Part shown: positions 9,017-18,474 of the stretch, piece by piece
How positions within the stretch are numbered: position 1 is the stretch's first letter
How the letters are laid out: the number at the start of each line of letters is the position of its first letter
Assembly (NCBI RefSeq): GCF_003265365.1
Contig: NZ_AUPM01000029.1
Location: 27,776 to 91,775, forward strand
From: Petrotoga sp. 9PW.55.5.1
Lineage (GTDB): Bacteria; Thermotogota; Thermotogae; Petrotogales; Petrotogaceae
Direction: 5' to 3'
Length of the DNA stretch: 64,000 bases
Notes under the pieces: model-generated
Told to the model about the DNA's origin: nothing
The model's database searches: none
The model's input: the letters and a program-made list of their open reading frames with translations, nothing else
Translations under genes and position numbers: made by a program

Positions 9017-11089
9017 TTAATTAATGAATTTTTCCAAAATTCTTGCCTGATCAGGATATACGAATTTAATCTGTTGATATATATTTTTTAATTTTTCTTC
9101 TTGTTCTATGTCTAAAGAAAGAGTTTTCAAATAATTTTCTAAATCATAGCCATTTTGTATAAAACCATACGGATCCTCAAAAAAGTCTATTAAATTGTTT
9201 GTTTTCCATTGTTCTATTTCCTCTACTACGTCTGGATAAAAATACTTAATCTCTTGGAGAGCATCATTGACTTTCATTTCTAACTCCTTGAAAGAATAAT
9301 CAAATTTTATAGAGTTTAGATAAGTAATTACTTCACTCCCAGTTGATATGAATTCTATAGGATTATCAAAAAATGAAACCTTTTGTTGCAAGGCATCTAA
9401 ACTTAGATAAACATACACTTCATCTTTATGTCCAAAATACAATATTGAAGTGGCTATATCTCTAGCTATAGGAACCGCATTTGATGAAGATAATAAATCT
9501 TCTCCCTTAACCATCGTTGATAAACTTTCGCTTCCTGTATATCCAATAAACCAAGCTGATAAATCAGAAGTTCCTGTTTTACCGTGTAAATCTAAATCTA
9601 CTATATTTGCTCTTCTACCAGTTCCTTCCAAAACAACTCTTCTTAAAAGATTATTTATTTCTGAGAAGGCTTGGTTAGATATGTCGGTGATTCTGTTTTC
9701 AATTTTGGGATACCTTTTATATATTAAATTCCCTTTTCTATCATAAACTTCCGAAATAATATAAGTTTCAGGTATAAGACCATAATTCGGAAAAATGGTG
9801 TAAGCCTTTGTTAACTCATAAGGGTTTGTTTCTACAGTCCCCAAAGAAATAGTCAAATCATCTGGATAATTACCTTTTAATCCTACATCAGACACTAAGA
9901 AATTTTTTATACTTTCAATAGATTTTTGTGGGGAAATATCTATATGCATTGCTAAATAAATAGAAGGAATATTAATTGAATCAATTAAAGCTTCTTCTAA
10001 AGTAACTGTTCCTCTAAAGGTTTTATCAAAATTCTGAGGTTCCCAATCTCCGAATTTCATAGGCTGATCAGGTAATTTTGTATCTTTATTGTATCCTTTT
10101 TCAAGGGCTAAGAGATAATAAAAAGGTTTTATTGCTGAGCCTATTAATTGGTTAGAATAAAAAACATCGTATTCTCCGCCCCAAAAACTCAAGATTTCAC
10201 CAGTTTTGTTATTTATCAAAAGTGCAGAAGAATCCGAATCCAAAGTAACTGAATCATAAATTCCTTTGTTGATAGTAGTTTTTACTGTGTATCCACCTCC
10301 AGTTAAACCAAGACTCTGTTCTTCCGCTTTCACTTTGTAAACCAGATTCAAATATTTATCTTTATAGGGAGGTGGATCAAAACTTATGTTTTCGATTTCT
10401 TTTTTTATTTCCTCAGTATTTTCAATAAAGATATTTTTATCAGGTAAAGAGTTTAAAACAATTAACCCTTGTTCTTTTGCTCTTTCTGGATATCTGTACG
10501 GATTAAATATTTCTGGTCCGTTTATTATTCCAATTAGAATAAACATTTCTGCGTAACTCAAATCTTTTACTTCTTTGCCATAATATCTTTGTGAGGCTGC
10601 TCCCACACCTGATATATCGTTTCCTAGATAGACGCTGTTTACATAGGCTTCCAATATTTCTTCTTTAGTGTATGACCTTTCAAGAAAAAAAGCGAGCATT
10701 ATATCCATTATCTTTCTTTTATAAGATCTCTCATTGGTTAAATATACAGTTTTTGCTAGTTGCTGAGTTAACGTACTTCCTCCCTGAACAATAGATAAAT
10801 TTCTTATGTTTGTTAAAGCCGCCCTTGTCATAGCCTTTATATTTATTCCATTGTGTTCATAGAACTCTCTATCCTCTGACCATAACAAAAAATATAACAT
10901 CTCCACAGGTATATCTTCTAATTTGACATATTTATATTTAGTTGGTAAAATAACTTCTTGGTTATCAAATAAATAAGTGTTGTAGTTGGAATCTACCAAA
11001 AATATAGAAAAAGAGTTATTATAATAATTATATATATAAAAAAATATTAATAAAAAAAATTGAAATACCTGTAATGAAACCGACAGCAA
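9017..11089 (-). CDS. Class A penicillin-binding protein (transglycosylase/transpeptidase)
   Basis: Bifunctional peptidoglycan synthase anchored by an N-terminal membrane helix (first ~25 residues). The GT51 domain shows EDREFYEHNGI, QGGSTLTQQLAKTVYL and EEILEAYVNSVYLG. The transpeptidase domain shows SAIK (active-site Ser), SIN and KTGTSD. A C-terminal stretch of about 150 residues after KTG is acidic and helical, longer than in many PBP1 proteins. The start is uncertain: TTG 11089 has only AGGAG two bases upstream. The frame is open for about nine more codons, reading like a normal membrane-anchor start (RRFLLGALLSV) without a canonical start codon. It ends 40 bp before the rplU leader. Confidence 0.9.
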   Translation of the reverse strand: MLSVSLQVFQFFLLIFFYIYNYYNNSFSIFLVDSNYNTYLFDNQEVILPTKYKYVKLEDIPVEMLYFLLWSEDREFYEHNGINIKAMTRAALTNIRNLSIVQGGSTLTQQLAKTVYLTNERSYKRKIMDIMLAFFLERSYTKEEILEAYVNSVYLGNDISGVGAASQRYYGKEVKDLSYAEMFILIGIINGPEIFNPYRYPERAKEQGLIVLNSLPDKNIFIENTEEIKKEIENISFDPPPYKDKYLNLVYKVKAEEQSLGLTGGGYTVKTTINKGIYDSVTLDSDSSALLINNKTGEILSFWGGEYDVFYSNQLIGSAIKPFYYLLALEKGYNKDTKLPDQPMKFGDWEPQNFDKTFRGTVTLEEALIDSINIPSIYLAMHIDISPQKSIESIKNFLVSDVGLKGNYPDDLTISLGTVETNPYELTKAYTIFPNYGLIPETYIISEVYDRKGNLIYKRYPKIENRITDISNQAFSEINNLLRRVVLEGTGRRANIVDLDLHGKTGTSDLSAWFIGYTGSESLSTMVKGEDLLSSSNAVPIARDIATSILYFGHKDEVYVYLSLDALQQKVSFFDNPIEFISTGSEVITYLNSIKFDYSFKELEMKVNDALQEIKYFYPDVVEEIEQWKTNNLIDFFEDPYGFIQNGYDLENYLKTLSLDIEQEEKLKNIYQQIKFVYPDQARILEKFIN

Positions 11090-11455
11090 AGCTCCTAATA
11101 AAAACCGCCTCCAGAACTATTATACATAATTCTTTCATTTATTTAGTGTAATAAAGATAATAGACTAAAAAATATCATACCATATTTCAATGATATTTTT
11201 TCTAAATCTGTGATAAAATATGATTAGAAAATTCTGAATCTAGAATATATAGTTCTATACTTTATTATCCATTGTTTGAAATTAAGAGTATACATAAACT
11301 GTTCTTTTTGTTTAGGATAAAGCCAAAAAAAGTTAATTATATTGACAAAGAACAAAAATAAGGATGTAATACTCAAACGTATAATAGTTTCTGTTTGAAG
11401 TTTATACTAGAAAAAATATTTAATTTAATTGTATGTTTTTAGGAGGTTGAATATT
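11090..11455. other. Divergent intergenic region between the PBP gene and yebC
   Basis: About 340-370 bp, very AT-rich, between genes that read away from each other, so promoters for both should lie here. A good promoter for yebC is listed separately. On the minus strand I found no convincing -35/-10 pair for the penicillin-binding protein gene. No repeat or open frame stands out. Confidence 0.5.
11342..11370 (+). promoter_or_regulatory. Sigma-A promoter for yebC
   Basis: TTGACA at 11342-11347 and TGTAAT at 11365-11370 are separated by exactly 17 bp. This is a near-consensus vegetative promoter reading toward yebC, whose ATG lies about 85 bp downstream. A TATAAT at 11380-11385 has no matching -35. 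Confidence 0.65.
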
Positions 11456-12211
11456 ATGTCAGGACATAATAAGTGGGCAAATATTAAACACAGGAAAAGC
11501 GCTCAAGATGCAAAAAGATCTCAAATGTTTACAAAACTGATAAGGGAATTGACTATTGCTGCAAGAGAGGGTGGCGGTGATCCAGAATCTAATCCTCGTT
11601 TGAGAACAGCTATAGAAAATGCAAAAGCCGCTAACATGCCAAAAGATAAAATAGAATCTGCTATTAAGAAAGGAACAGGAGAGTTAGAAGGTGAAGAACT
11701 CAGTGAAATAATGTATGAAGCCTATGGCCCCGGTGGAGTAGCCCTTTTAATTTCTGTTGTTACTGATAACAAAAATAGAGCTGCCCAAGAGGTTAGACAT
11801 GTTCTTTCAAAGTGGGGAGGTTCTTTAGCTGAATCAGGTGCTGTTTCTTGGAATTTTGAAAGAAAAGGTTTAATTACTGTACCAAAAGAAGAAGTGGAAG
11901 ATATTGATGAATTAATGATGATGGTAATTGATTCGGGAGCAGAGGATTTAAATGAAAATACGGATCCAATAGAAATAGTAACAGCTCCTGAAAATCTAAC
12001 TCAAGTCAGAAGTACTCTAAAAGAGGCTGGCTTCACTGTATCAGAAAATCTTGCATTTTTGCCAAAAACCTCTGTTAAATTACCAGAAGAAGACGCAGAA
12101 AAATTATTGAAACTCCTTAATGCCTTAGACGATATGGATGACGTTCAAGAAGTTTTTGGGAACTACGAAATAGATGACGAAGTTATGGAAAGATTAGCTG
12201 CCAATCTTTAA
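11456..12211 (+). CDS. yebC: YebC/PmpR-family protein (TACO1-like)
   Basis: Conserved protein annotated in different bacteria as a transcriptional regulator or as a factor that eases ribosome stalling at proline stretches. The 251 residues begin [20 protein letters not shown], the family hallmark. They continue with [35 protein letters not shown] and [16 protein letters not shown] 11456 is chosen because AGGAGG lies 9 nt upstream; an in-frame ATG at 11429 has none. A terminator-like hairpin follows. Family certain; molecular role in this organism not shown by the sequence. Confidence 0.95.
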   Translation: MSGHNKWANIKHRKSAQDAKRSQMFTKLIRELTIAAREGGGDPESNPRLRTAIENAKAANMPKDKIESAIKKGTGELEGEELSEIMYEAYGPGGVALLISVVTDNKNRAAQEVRHVLSKWGGSLAESGAVSWNFERKGLITVPKEEVEDIDELMMMVIDSGAEDLNENTDPIEIVTAPENLTQVRSTLKEAGFTVSENLAFLPKTSVKLPEEDAEKLLKLLNALDDMDDVQEVFGNYEIDDEVMERLAANL

Positions 12212-12219
12212 GTTGATAA

Positions 12220-12244
12220 ATGGGGACAAAGAGTCCCCGTTTTA
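12220..12244 (+). terminator. Probable intrinsic terminator after yebC
   Basis: GGGGAC (12222-12227) pairs with GTCCCC (12233-12238) around a 5-nt loop. Two flanking pairs extend it to 8 bp, and TTTT follows. The short T tract makes it a modest terminator. Readthrough into the next gene is possible. Confidence 0.55.
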
Positions 12245-12268
12245 AATTACTTAGAGGGGAAAATAAAA

Positions 12269-13024
12269 ATGAAAAAATTCTCCTTTTTTTTAATCTGTTT
12301 TTTTTTGATAAGTGTTTTTTCCTTTGGGGAAGAATCAAAGATATATCTTATTAGTGATTTCAACCCCTCCTTTAAAAATAAATTAATCTTTGATTTGAAA
12401 CTAGAAGATGTTTATGAATCAAAATTAAATTTTGATTTTGCAATCTTGCCTAACAAAGTGTTGTTTTCGGGAGTTGAAGATATAGTCAGATATTTTAGTT
12501 TTGACCAAGCTGGTTTTGAATTCTCTTATAGAAACCCTGCTGAAAGAAATGATCCTTATTTCTTAATTAATAATTACAATGGCTTTACTATGATTCTTGA
12601 TGATTTTCTTGTAATGACTTTTGATGAACCAACATTAGGAATTGTTTTTCAAGAAGGATTTTTAGGCGCGTCTTTTTGGGCTAAAATATCTGATATCTCA
12701 GATTATAGATTTTCTCTATCCCTTAGCTCTTCGAATAAGTTAGGTTTTTCTTTAGGCTTTTACCAAGAATTAGAATATTATTTTAGAGTAGGAGATTTGT
12801 TATTTTCTTTAAACAATAAGACTTTAGAAAGTGTTTATATTTTTAATTCAGAGTACTCATTAGAATATCATGCTGACACAGGTCTTTTAATAGTTAACTC
12901 TATTTTTTTCGAAAAAAACAAAGAGAATTTCTATTTCAGAGTACCTATTAATAAAAATCTGTTTCTCACTTATTCGAACTTGGGACTGGGCATTTCCTTT
13001 TACCTAAATATTTTAAGGAATTAA
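12269..13024 (+). CDS. Secreted protein of unknown function
   Basis: I do not recognise this family. The 251-residue product opens with a clear signal peptide (MKKFSFFLICFFLISVFSFG, then EES), so it is exported. The mature part is rich in Phe, Tyr, Ser, Asn and Asp and has alternating hydrophobic/polar strands, including LGISFYLNIL at the extreme C-terminus. This suggests a beta-rich envelope protein, possibly a small outer-membrane barrel. The ATG has AGAGGGG 9 nt upstream. It sits 57 bp after yebC and 30 bp before cheR. No catalytic motif was seen. Confidence 0.7.
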   Translation: MKKFSFFLICFFLISVFSFGEESKIYLISDFNPSFKNKLIFDLKLEDVYESKLNFDFAILPNKVLFSGVEDIVRYFSFDQAGFEFSYRNPAERNDPYFLINNYNGFTMILDDFLVMTFDEPTLGIVFQEGFLGASFWAKISDISDYRFSLSLSSSNKLGFSLGFYQELEYYFRVGDLLFSLNNKTLESVYIFNSEYSLEYHADTGLLIVNSIFFEKNKENFYFRVPINKNLFLTYSNLGLGISFYLNILRN

Positions 13025-13054
13025 AATGATTAATAAAAAAACGGAGGAAAAATC

Positions 13055-13858
13055 GTGGAATTTTATTCGTCCCCTTTTGATGATAATGATTACGAACTTT
13101 TCTTAAAAAAACTAATAAAACATTTTAATCTTGATCTAACTGGTTATAAACAGCATAGAGTAAGAAGAAGAACAGACCTTCTATTAAGAAAACATAGGGT
13201 TACTTCTTATTCAGAGTATTTCGATTTATTAAAAACCCACAAAGACATATGGGAAGAATTTTTAGACAAGCTTACTATCAACGTTACTGAATTTTTTAGA
13301 AATCCTGAAAAATGGGAATATTTAAAAAAAGAAATTCTACCTGATTTAATTAAAGAAAGTATGGGAAATTTAAAAATTTGGAGTGCGGGATGTTCCACTG
13401 GTGAGGAACCTTATACAATTGCAATTTTATTAAATGAAATGGGAAATCTCAACAAATCGACAATAATAGCTGCGGATTTTGACGAAGGGGCATTGAAAAA
13501 GGCAAAAGAGGGAATTTATGACCAAAAAACCTTAATTAATTTAAACGATTCTTTTAAACAAAAATACTTTAACAAGTTAGAAAATGGCAACTACCAAATC
13601 AAGGATTTCATAAGAAAAAGGGTTAATTTCAAACAAATAAACCTACTTTTAGATAATTTTGAAAGTAATTTTGATTTAATTGTATGTAGAAATGTAGTTA
13701 TTTATTTTGATACAGAGGCTAAAGATAAATTGTACAAAAAATTTGGTGATGCCCTCAAAAAAAATGGAGTTTTATTTGTTGGGTCAACTGAAAGAATTTT
13801 TAATCCAAAAGATTTTCATTTAATATCTATTGCGCCCTTTTTTTATAGAAAAAACTAA
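13055..13858 (+). CDS. cheR: Chemotaxis protein methyltransferase CheR
   Basis: Methylates glutamates of chemoreceptors using S-adenosylmethionine. The 267 residues have the helical N-terminal domain with YKQHRVRRRTDLLLRKH, then ITVNVTEFFRNPEKWEYL-like sequence, the SAM motif WSAGCSTGEEPYTIAI, DFDEGALKKAKEG and LIVCRNVVIYFD. It ends FFYRKN. The GTG start at 13055 is 7 nt after GGAGG. The gene is isolated from other chemotaxis genes; the only other chemotaxis sequence in the window is the chemoreceptor tail remnant near 34.0 kb. It precedes mtnA by 20 bp. Confidence 0.93.
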   Translation: MEFYSSPFDDNDYELFLKKLIKHFNLDLTGYKQHRVRRRTDLLLRKHRVTSYSEYFDLLKTHKDIWEEFLDKLTINVTEFFRNPEKWEYLKKEILPDLIKESMGNLKIWSAGCSTGEEPYTIAILLNEMGNLNKSTIIAADFDEGALKKAKEGIYDQKTLINLNDSFKQKYFNKLENGNYQIKDFIRKRVNFKQINLLLDNFESNFDLIVCRNVVIYFDTEAKDKLYKKFGDALKKNGVLFVGSTERIFNPKDFHLISIAPFFYRKN

Positions 13859-13878
13859 GTTCCCAAGGAGGAAAAGAA

Positions 13879-14931
13879 ATGGAAAACATAAAAACTATGA
13901 CGATGGAATGGACAGGAAAAAGTCTAATATTAATTGATCAAAGATACTTACCTCTAGAAGAAAAATACATAGAATGTAAGAATTTTCAAGACGTTGCTGT
14001 TTCTATTAAAGATATGGTAGTAAGAGGAGCTCCCGCAATAGGTGCAACAGCTGCATTTGGTTTTGTACTTGGGGCCAAAGAATTTATTAATATCTTAGAC
14101 AAAAAACTCTTCTTAAAAAACTTAGAAAAAACCAAAGAAATTTTATCAAAAACCCGACCTACAGCGGTTAATTTATTTTGGGCCTTAAATAGAATGGAGA
14201 AAGTTTTAAAAGAAAATATAAACAATAAAACAATAAATGAGGTTACTAAATTATTAGAAGATGAAGCCCTAAAAATCGCATATGAAGATATCGAAATAAA
14301 CAAAAAAATTGGGAAAAACGGTGAAGCTCTTTTAAATGACGGTGATACTGTTTTAACCCACTGTAATGCTGGGGCATTAGCAACAGTGGATTATGGAACA
14401 GCTTTAGGAGTTATTAGAGCCGCCGTTGAAAATGGGAAAAATATAAAAGTCTACGCTGATGAAACAAGACCTTACCTTCAAGGTGCAAGATTAACCGTTT
14501 GGGAATTAATGAAAAGCGGTATTAAAACCACTTTAATATCCGATAATATGGCAGGTTGGGTTATGAAACAAGGAAAGATAAACGCTGTAATAGTTGGAGC
14601 GGATAGAATTGCAAAAAATGGTGATGTTGCAAATAAAATAGGAACTTATTCTGTAGCAGTTCTTGCCAAAAGGCACGGTATTCCTTTTTATGTAGCAGCA
14701 CCACTTTCAACTATTGATATTGAAACAAAAAATGGAGATGAAATACCTATCGAAGAAAGAAACAGCAATGAAGTCAGATATTGCCATAAAACACGTTTAG
14801 TTCCAGAAGAAGTGAATGTTTATAACCCAGCTTTTGATGTAACTCCAAACGATTTAGTTACTGCAATAATCACTGAAAAAAAGGTAATAAGATCCCCATA
14901 TGAAAAAAATATATTAGAACTTTTTAAATGA
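13879..14931 (+). CDS. mtnA: S-methyl-5-thioribose-1-phosphate isomerase
   Basis: Converts methylthioribose-1-phosphate to methylthioribulose-1-phosphate in the methionine salvage pathway. The 350 residues contain DMVVRGAPAIGATAAFG, THCNAGALATVDYGTALGV with the catalytic Cys, ADETRPYLQGARLTVWEL, DNMAGWVM and VGADRIAKNGDVANKIGTY with the catalytic Asp. All are signatures of the eIF2B-related isomerase family. AAGGAGG lies upstream of the ATG. No other salvage gene is adjacent, so the assignment rests on family motifs. A related sugar-1-phosphate isomerase activity cannot be excluded. Confidence 0.9.
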   Translation: MENIKTMTMEWTGKSLILIDQRYLPLEEKYIECKNFQDVAVSIKDMVVRGAPAIGATAAFGFVLGAKEFINILDKKLFLKNLEKTKEILSKTRPTAVNLFWALNRMEKVLKENINNKTINEVTKLLEDEALKIAYEDIEINKKIGKNGEALLNDGDTVLTHCNAGALATVDYGTALGVIRAAVENGKNIKVYADETRPYLQGARLTVWELMKSGIKTTLISDNMAGWVMKQGKINAVIVGADRIAKNGDVANKIGTYSVAVLAKRHGIPFYVAAPLSTIDIETKNGDEIPIEERNSNEVRYCHKTRLVPEEVNVYNPAFDVTPNDLVTAIITEKKVIRSPYEKNILELFK

Positions 14932-14968
14932 GTTCTAAATTAATAATATTTTGAGGTGTGATTTTACC

Positions 14969-15442
14969 TTGAAAATACTTGTGATAAGCGATTTACATAT
15001 TCCTATTAAATTAAATATTCAAACTCTAAATAAATTAAATATTAACACTTATGATCAGATATTTTTGCTTGGAGATATAGCAAAAATAGAGGTGTTAGAG
15101 TATTTAGAGAATCAAAAACCTATTCTTCAAGCTGTTTATGGAAACATGGATGATTTTTATATAAAAAATAAACTCCCAGAAAAGGTTACTTTAGAATTGT
15201 TTGATAAGAAAATAGGACTTATTCATGGTCATCAAACGGGGCCTGCTGTCCCAAGTAAACTTTTGAATTATTTTAAGAAAAAATTAGATATTATGATTTT
15301 TGGACACTCACATTATCAAGAAAAACTAGAAATTGAAGATACGATTGTTTTTAATCCTGGAGCATTCTGTGAAGGATATTATGCAGAAATAATTTTTGAA
15401 GATGAGAAAAACTCTTTGAATATAAATTTTTTCAATATTTGA
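14969..15442 (+). CDS. YfcE/MJ0936-family metallophosphoesterase
   Basis: Small calcineurin-like phosphodiesterase. The 157 residues show the metal-binding motifs in order: ISDLH near the N-terminus, LLGDIAK, GNMD, LIHGHQTG and FGHSHYQ, followed by NPGAF. The start is TTG 14969, 10 nt after GAGGTG; the same frame is open to 14951. It follows mtnA by 37 bp. The natural substrate of this family is usually unknown, so only phosphodiester hydrolysis is inferred. It ends 5 bp from a convergent gene with no terminator in between. Confidence 0.87.
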   Translation: MKILVISDLHIPIKLNIQTLNKLNINTYDQIFLLGDIAKIEVLEYLENQKPILQAVYGNMDDFYIKNKLPEKVTLELFDKKIGLIHGHQTGPAVPSKLLNYFKKKLDIMIFGHSHYQEKLEIEDTIVFNPGAFCEGYYAEIIFEDEKNSLNINFFNI

Positions 15443-15447
15443 ACTTG

Positions 15448-16578
15448 TTATTCTATATATTTTAAATAATTTTCATAAATACAATTTCTCTTAACAATAT
15501 TTGAATAAACCTTTCCAATACTTCTTAAAGTCACGTAATCATTTTTAAAATTTTTTTCATATATACCTTTTGCCACCTGATGATTAGCCAAAGGATGATC
15601 TATCAAAGAATTATAAGAAAATCCCAGAATTTTAGAGTTATTTTTTAATAGTTTACTAATTTTATATAATCTTTCTATTAATTGCCTGGATTTCAAACTC
15701 TCATCCAGGCTTTCTTCTATACTATCACTAATAATTATTGGTAAGTCGTATAACTCAGAAAATTTTTCTATAATTTTCTCTGGAGAGTTTTCATTAGTTT
15801 TGTTTTCTTTTTCTAACTCTGTTTTTTTAAGGTTGCTTATCAACGTATTATATTCATCGCCATTCTTTGAATGGTCACCAAAATCAAACTCAACAAAATC
15901 TAACTTATTGTCTTTAATAACAAAAGATGAAGAATCTTTCTGCTTACTACTTTTTACAATTTCATTGATAAAATTAAAATCTATAGAATTATTTCTATTT
16001 ATATCAATTTCCTTGCATATTGAAACTTTAGCAAAAGAATTAACTCTTTTAATTACTTGAACAATTTTATTATATATATCGATTATCTTGTCTAAATCAA
16101 TAATCTCATCAGAATTACTTTTATTGCTATTATAAATAAGATTATATGGTTCTTTCCAAATAGAATAATATTGAACTCTTGAATCTAAACTACTCAGAAA
16201 TTTCTCCAAATTGTCTAACAGAATTTTCCTAGTATCTTCATCTTCGAAAATGTCTATATTAAAGCTTAAAAACCATTCTGGATTTATAAGATTTATAAAA
16301 GGTTCAATTTCTCTTTTATAAAGTTCTTTGATAAAGTTGTTATAAATTTTTGAACAAGTAGAAACGTCGGAAAATAACAATTCGGAATCTATGCTAAAAA
16401 AGAAAGAATTAAGAGCTATCTTATCAATTAAAGATAGCTCTCTTAATAAATCTTTCTGAAGATTTATTATTTTTTCTTCAGTTGAAATATTAACATTTTT
16501 CTCATCAAATAAAGATAATGTAGATTTTACTCCCCAAAAAAAGGATTTTGGAAAATATATTTCTTCTAAGATAAACAC
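15448..16578 (-). CDS. Degenerate GH1 (beta-glucosidase-like) protein, probably not an active glycosidase
   Basis: The 376 residues follow the GH1 barrel in outline. FPKSFFWGVKS resembles the GH1 start FP..F.WG.A. NNFIKELYKREIEPFINL matches the strand that precedes the substrate loop. YYSIWKEPYN (E143) aligns with the acid/base motif T.NEP, with Asn changed to Lys. LPIIISDS (D285) aligns with the nucleophile motif ITENG, whose Glu is replaced and Asn-Gly lost. KILGFSYNSLIDH matches the C-terminal GY..WSL.D. Intact enzymes are about 440-450 residues. It is the last gene of the exporter operon, 5 bp after the permease. The GTG start is uncertain. The homology is my reading and needs a profile search. 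Confidence 0.55.
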   Translation of the reverse strand: MFILEEIYFPKSFFWGVKSTLSLFDEKNVNISTEEKIINLQKDLLRELSLIDKIALNSFFFSIDSELLFSDVSTCSKIYNNFIKELYKREIEPFINLINPEWFLSFNIDIFEDEDTRKILLDNLEKFLSSLDSRVQYYSIWKEPYNLIYNSNKSNSDEIIDLDKIIDIYNKIVQVIKRVNSFAKVSICKEIDINRNNSIDFNFINEIVKSSKQKDSSSFVIKDNKLDFVEFDFGDHSKNGDEYNTLISNLKKTELEKENKTNENSPEKIIEKFSELYDLPIIISDSIEESLDESLKSRQLIERLYKISKLLKNNSKILGFSYNSLIDHPLANHQVAKGIYEKNFKNDYVTLRSIGKVYSNIVKRNCIYENYLKYIE

Positions 16579-16583
16579 CTTCT

Positions 16584-17798
16584 TTATTCATACCTTAAGG
16601 CTTCAACAGGGCTTAATTTGGAGGCTTGGTTAGCTGGATAAATTCCAAAAAACAAACCTATAGCTGCAGAGATCCCAAAAGATAGGACTATAGATTTCCA
16701 AGTTATCAAAGCGTTTAATCCAAATGCTCTACCAAAATAAGCGATTAGACTTGACAGTAATCCGCCTAATATCATACCTATTATACCAGCTACTATAGTT
16801 AAAATTACACTCTCTACTAAAAATTCAAGAAGTATTCTGCGTCTTGTAGCTCCTATTGCCATTTTTATACCTATTTCTCTAGTTCTTTCTTTTACCGATA
16901 CCAACATAATATTCATTATACCAATTCCACCAACTACAAGAGAAATTGCAGCTATACCAACAAGTATTACATTCATAATTCCGGTTATTTGATTTACTGC
17001 TTCTAAAATCGCATCCTGACTTAATATATTGTATTTATCTTCGTCTTGAAATTTCCTATATAAATAGAAATCAACACCCATTGTTGCCAAATCGGCAGAT
17101 TTTTCATCCACTGCAGACACAAATAATTGACTAGTTCTTCCATTCATATGAAACAACCTTGTGTCAGCAACATTATGAGGAATTATAACCATATTATCTA
17201 CATTGAATAAAAGCCTACTTCCCGTCTTTTTTATTACCCCAACTACTTCAAAAGATATTTTTCTACTTCCAGAGCTTCCGCTTTGTATGACATTAATTCT
17301 TTCTCCCACAACATCTTGCCTTCCAAATATTTTATCAGCAATATTATAGCCAACAACAACCGTAGATCTTAATTGTTCCGCATCTGATTCATCTATTCGC
17401 CGGCCATAAGCTATTTCCAAATTCATTATATCAAAAAAATTAGGGAAAACACCAAATACTGATGCCGAAGTGGTTTTTCCGTCCCTTTCTACCGTAAGAT
17501 TTGAGTTTAAAACACCGGTAGCGTTTTGAACTCCTGGAACCATATTTTGAATATTTATAGCGTCTTGAAATTCCAAAGGTTGTGCAGCAAATCTAGAATA
17601 TGCTTGAGACGAAACCATTATAATATTAGAACCTAAGGAAGATACTGTATTATTAATTTCGGCTCTTGCACCGTCTCCTATTGATATAATTGTCATAACT
17701 GCCCCTACACCAATTATTATTCCAAGCATCGAAAGAAAGGTCCTTAATTTATTAGAAAGTAAAGATCTTATTGTCTCTTTAAGTATTTCCAACTGCAT
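16584..17798 (-). CDS. MacB-type ABC exporter permease (FtsX-like)
   Basis: Permease of a tripartite-type ABC exporter. The 404 residues have one N-terminal membrane helix (LRTFLSMLGIIIGVGAVMTIISIG), a large periplasmic domain with MacB character, and three C-terminal helices forming the FtsX domain (VGGIGIMNIMLVSVKERT, REIGIKMAIGATRR). Only the membrane half is present; the ATPase is a separate gene overlapping by 20 bp. This split arrangement is common in Gram-positive and Thermotogota systems. With the HlyD-like adaptor and TolC-like genes it forms a MacAB-TolC-like exporter. Substrate unknown. Confidence 0.9.
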   Translation of the reverse strand: MQLEILKETIRSLLSNKLRTFLSMLGIIIGVGAVMTIISIGDGARAEINNTVSSLGSNIIMVSSQAYSRFAAQPLEFQDAINIQNMVPGVQNATGVLNSNLTVERDGKTTSASVFGVFPNFFDIMNLEIAYGRRIDESDAEQLRSTVVVGYNIADKIFGRQDVVGERINVIQSGSSGSRKISFEVVGVIKKTGSRLLFNVDNMVIIPHNVADTRLFHMNGRTSQLFVSAVDEKSADLATMGVDFYLYRKFQDEDKYNILSQDAILEAVNQITGIMNVILVGIAAISLVVGGIGIMNIMLVSVKERTREIGIKMAIGATRRRILLEFLVESVILTIVAGIIGMILGGLLSSLIAYFGRAFGLNALITWKSIVLSFGISAAIGLFFGIYPANQASKLSPVEALRYE

Positions 17799-18474
17799 TC
17801 ACCTCTATAGACTGAATCTTACCATCTAAAAGTCTTACAATTTTTGATCCTTCATCTAACATCCTCATATCGTGTGTAACAACCACTAAAGTTTTACCCA
17901 TATCGTTCAACTTCTTAAATATTTCCAATATTTCTTCGCCACTTTTAGTATCTAAATTTCCTGTAGGTTCATCTGCTAAAAGAAATGAAGGATCATTAGC
18001 CAAAGCCCTTGCTATTGCAACTCTTTGTTGTTGCCCTCCAGAAAGCTGCGTAGGTCTGTGATCCAATCTATTTCCAAGACCTACCAATTCCAGCTGCTCT
18101 TTGGCTATTTCTCTTCTTTTTTTGGGGGGAATTCCTGAATATATTAAAGGTAATTCTACATTCTCAACAGCACTTAATTTTGGTAATAAGTTGAAACTTT
18201 GAAATACAAAGCCTATTCTCTTATTTCTTACCTTCGCCAAATCTCCATCTTTCATCTTTGAAACTTCAACATTTTCAATGAAAATTTCCCCTTTTGAGGG
18301 TTTATCTAAGCATCCCAGTATTTGCAACAATGTAGATTTACCACTTCCAGATGGACCTATTATAATTGCATATTCCCCATTTTCAACATCAAAAGAAACT
18401 CCTTTAAGCGCTTCGACTTTTACTTCTCCCATATCGTATATCTTCCATATATCTTTTAATTCCATTACTGACAT
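17779..18474 (-). CDS. MacB/LolD-type ABC exporter ATPase
   Basis: ATP-binding subunit for the adjacent FtsX-type permease. It shows Walker A GPSGSGKST, Q-loop VFQSFNLLPKLSAVENV, signature LSGGQQQRVAIARAL, Walker B LLADEPTGNLD and H-loop VVVTHD. ATG 18474 is used; it overlaps the stop of the adaptor gene as TGATG, and GAGGTGG lies 6 nt upstream. A TTG one codon earlier is an alternative. The 20-bp overlap with the permease indicates tight translational coupling. Confidence 0.93.
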   Translation of the reverse strand: MSVMELKDIWKIYDMGEVKVEALKGVSFDVENGEYAIIIGPSGSGKSTLLQILGCLDKPSKGEIFIENVEVSKMKDGDLAKVRNKRIGFVFQSFNLLPKLSAVENVELPLIYSGIPPKKRREIAKEQLELVGLGNRLDHRPTQLSGGQQQRVAIARALANDPSFLLADEPTGNLDTKSGEEILEIFKKLNDMGKTLVVVTHDMRMLDEGSKIVRLLDGKIQSIEVNAVGNT

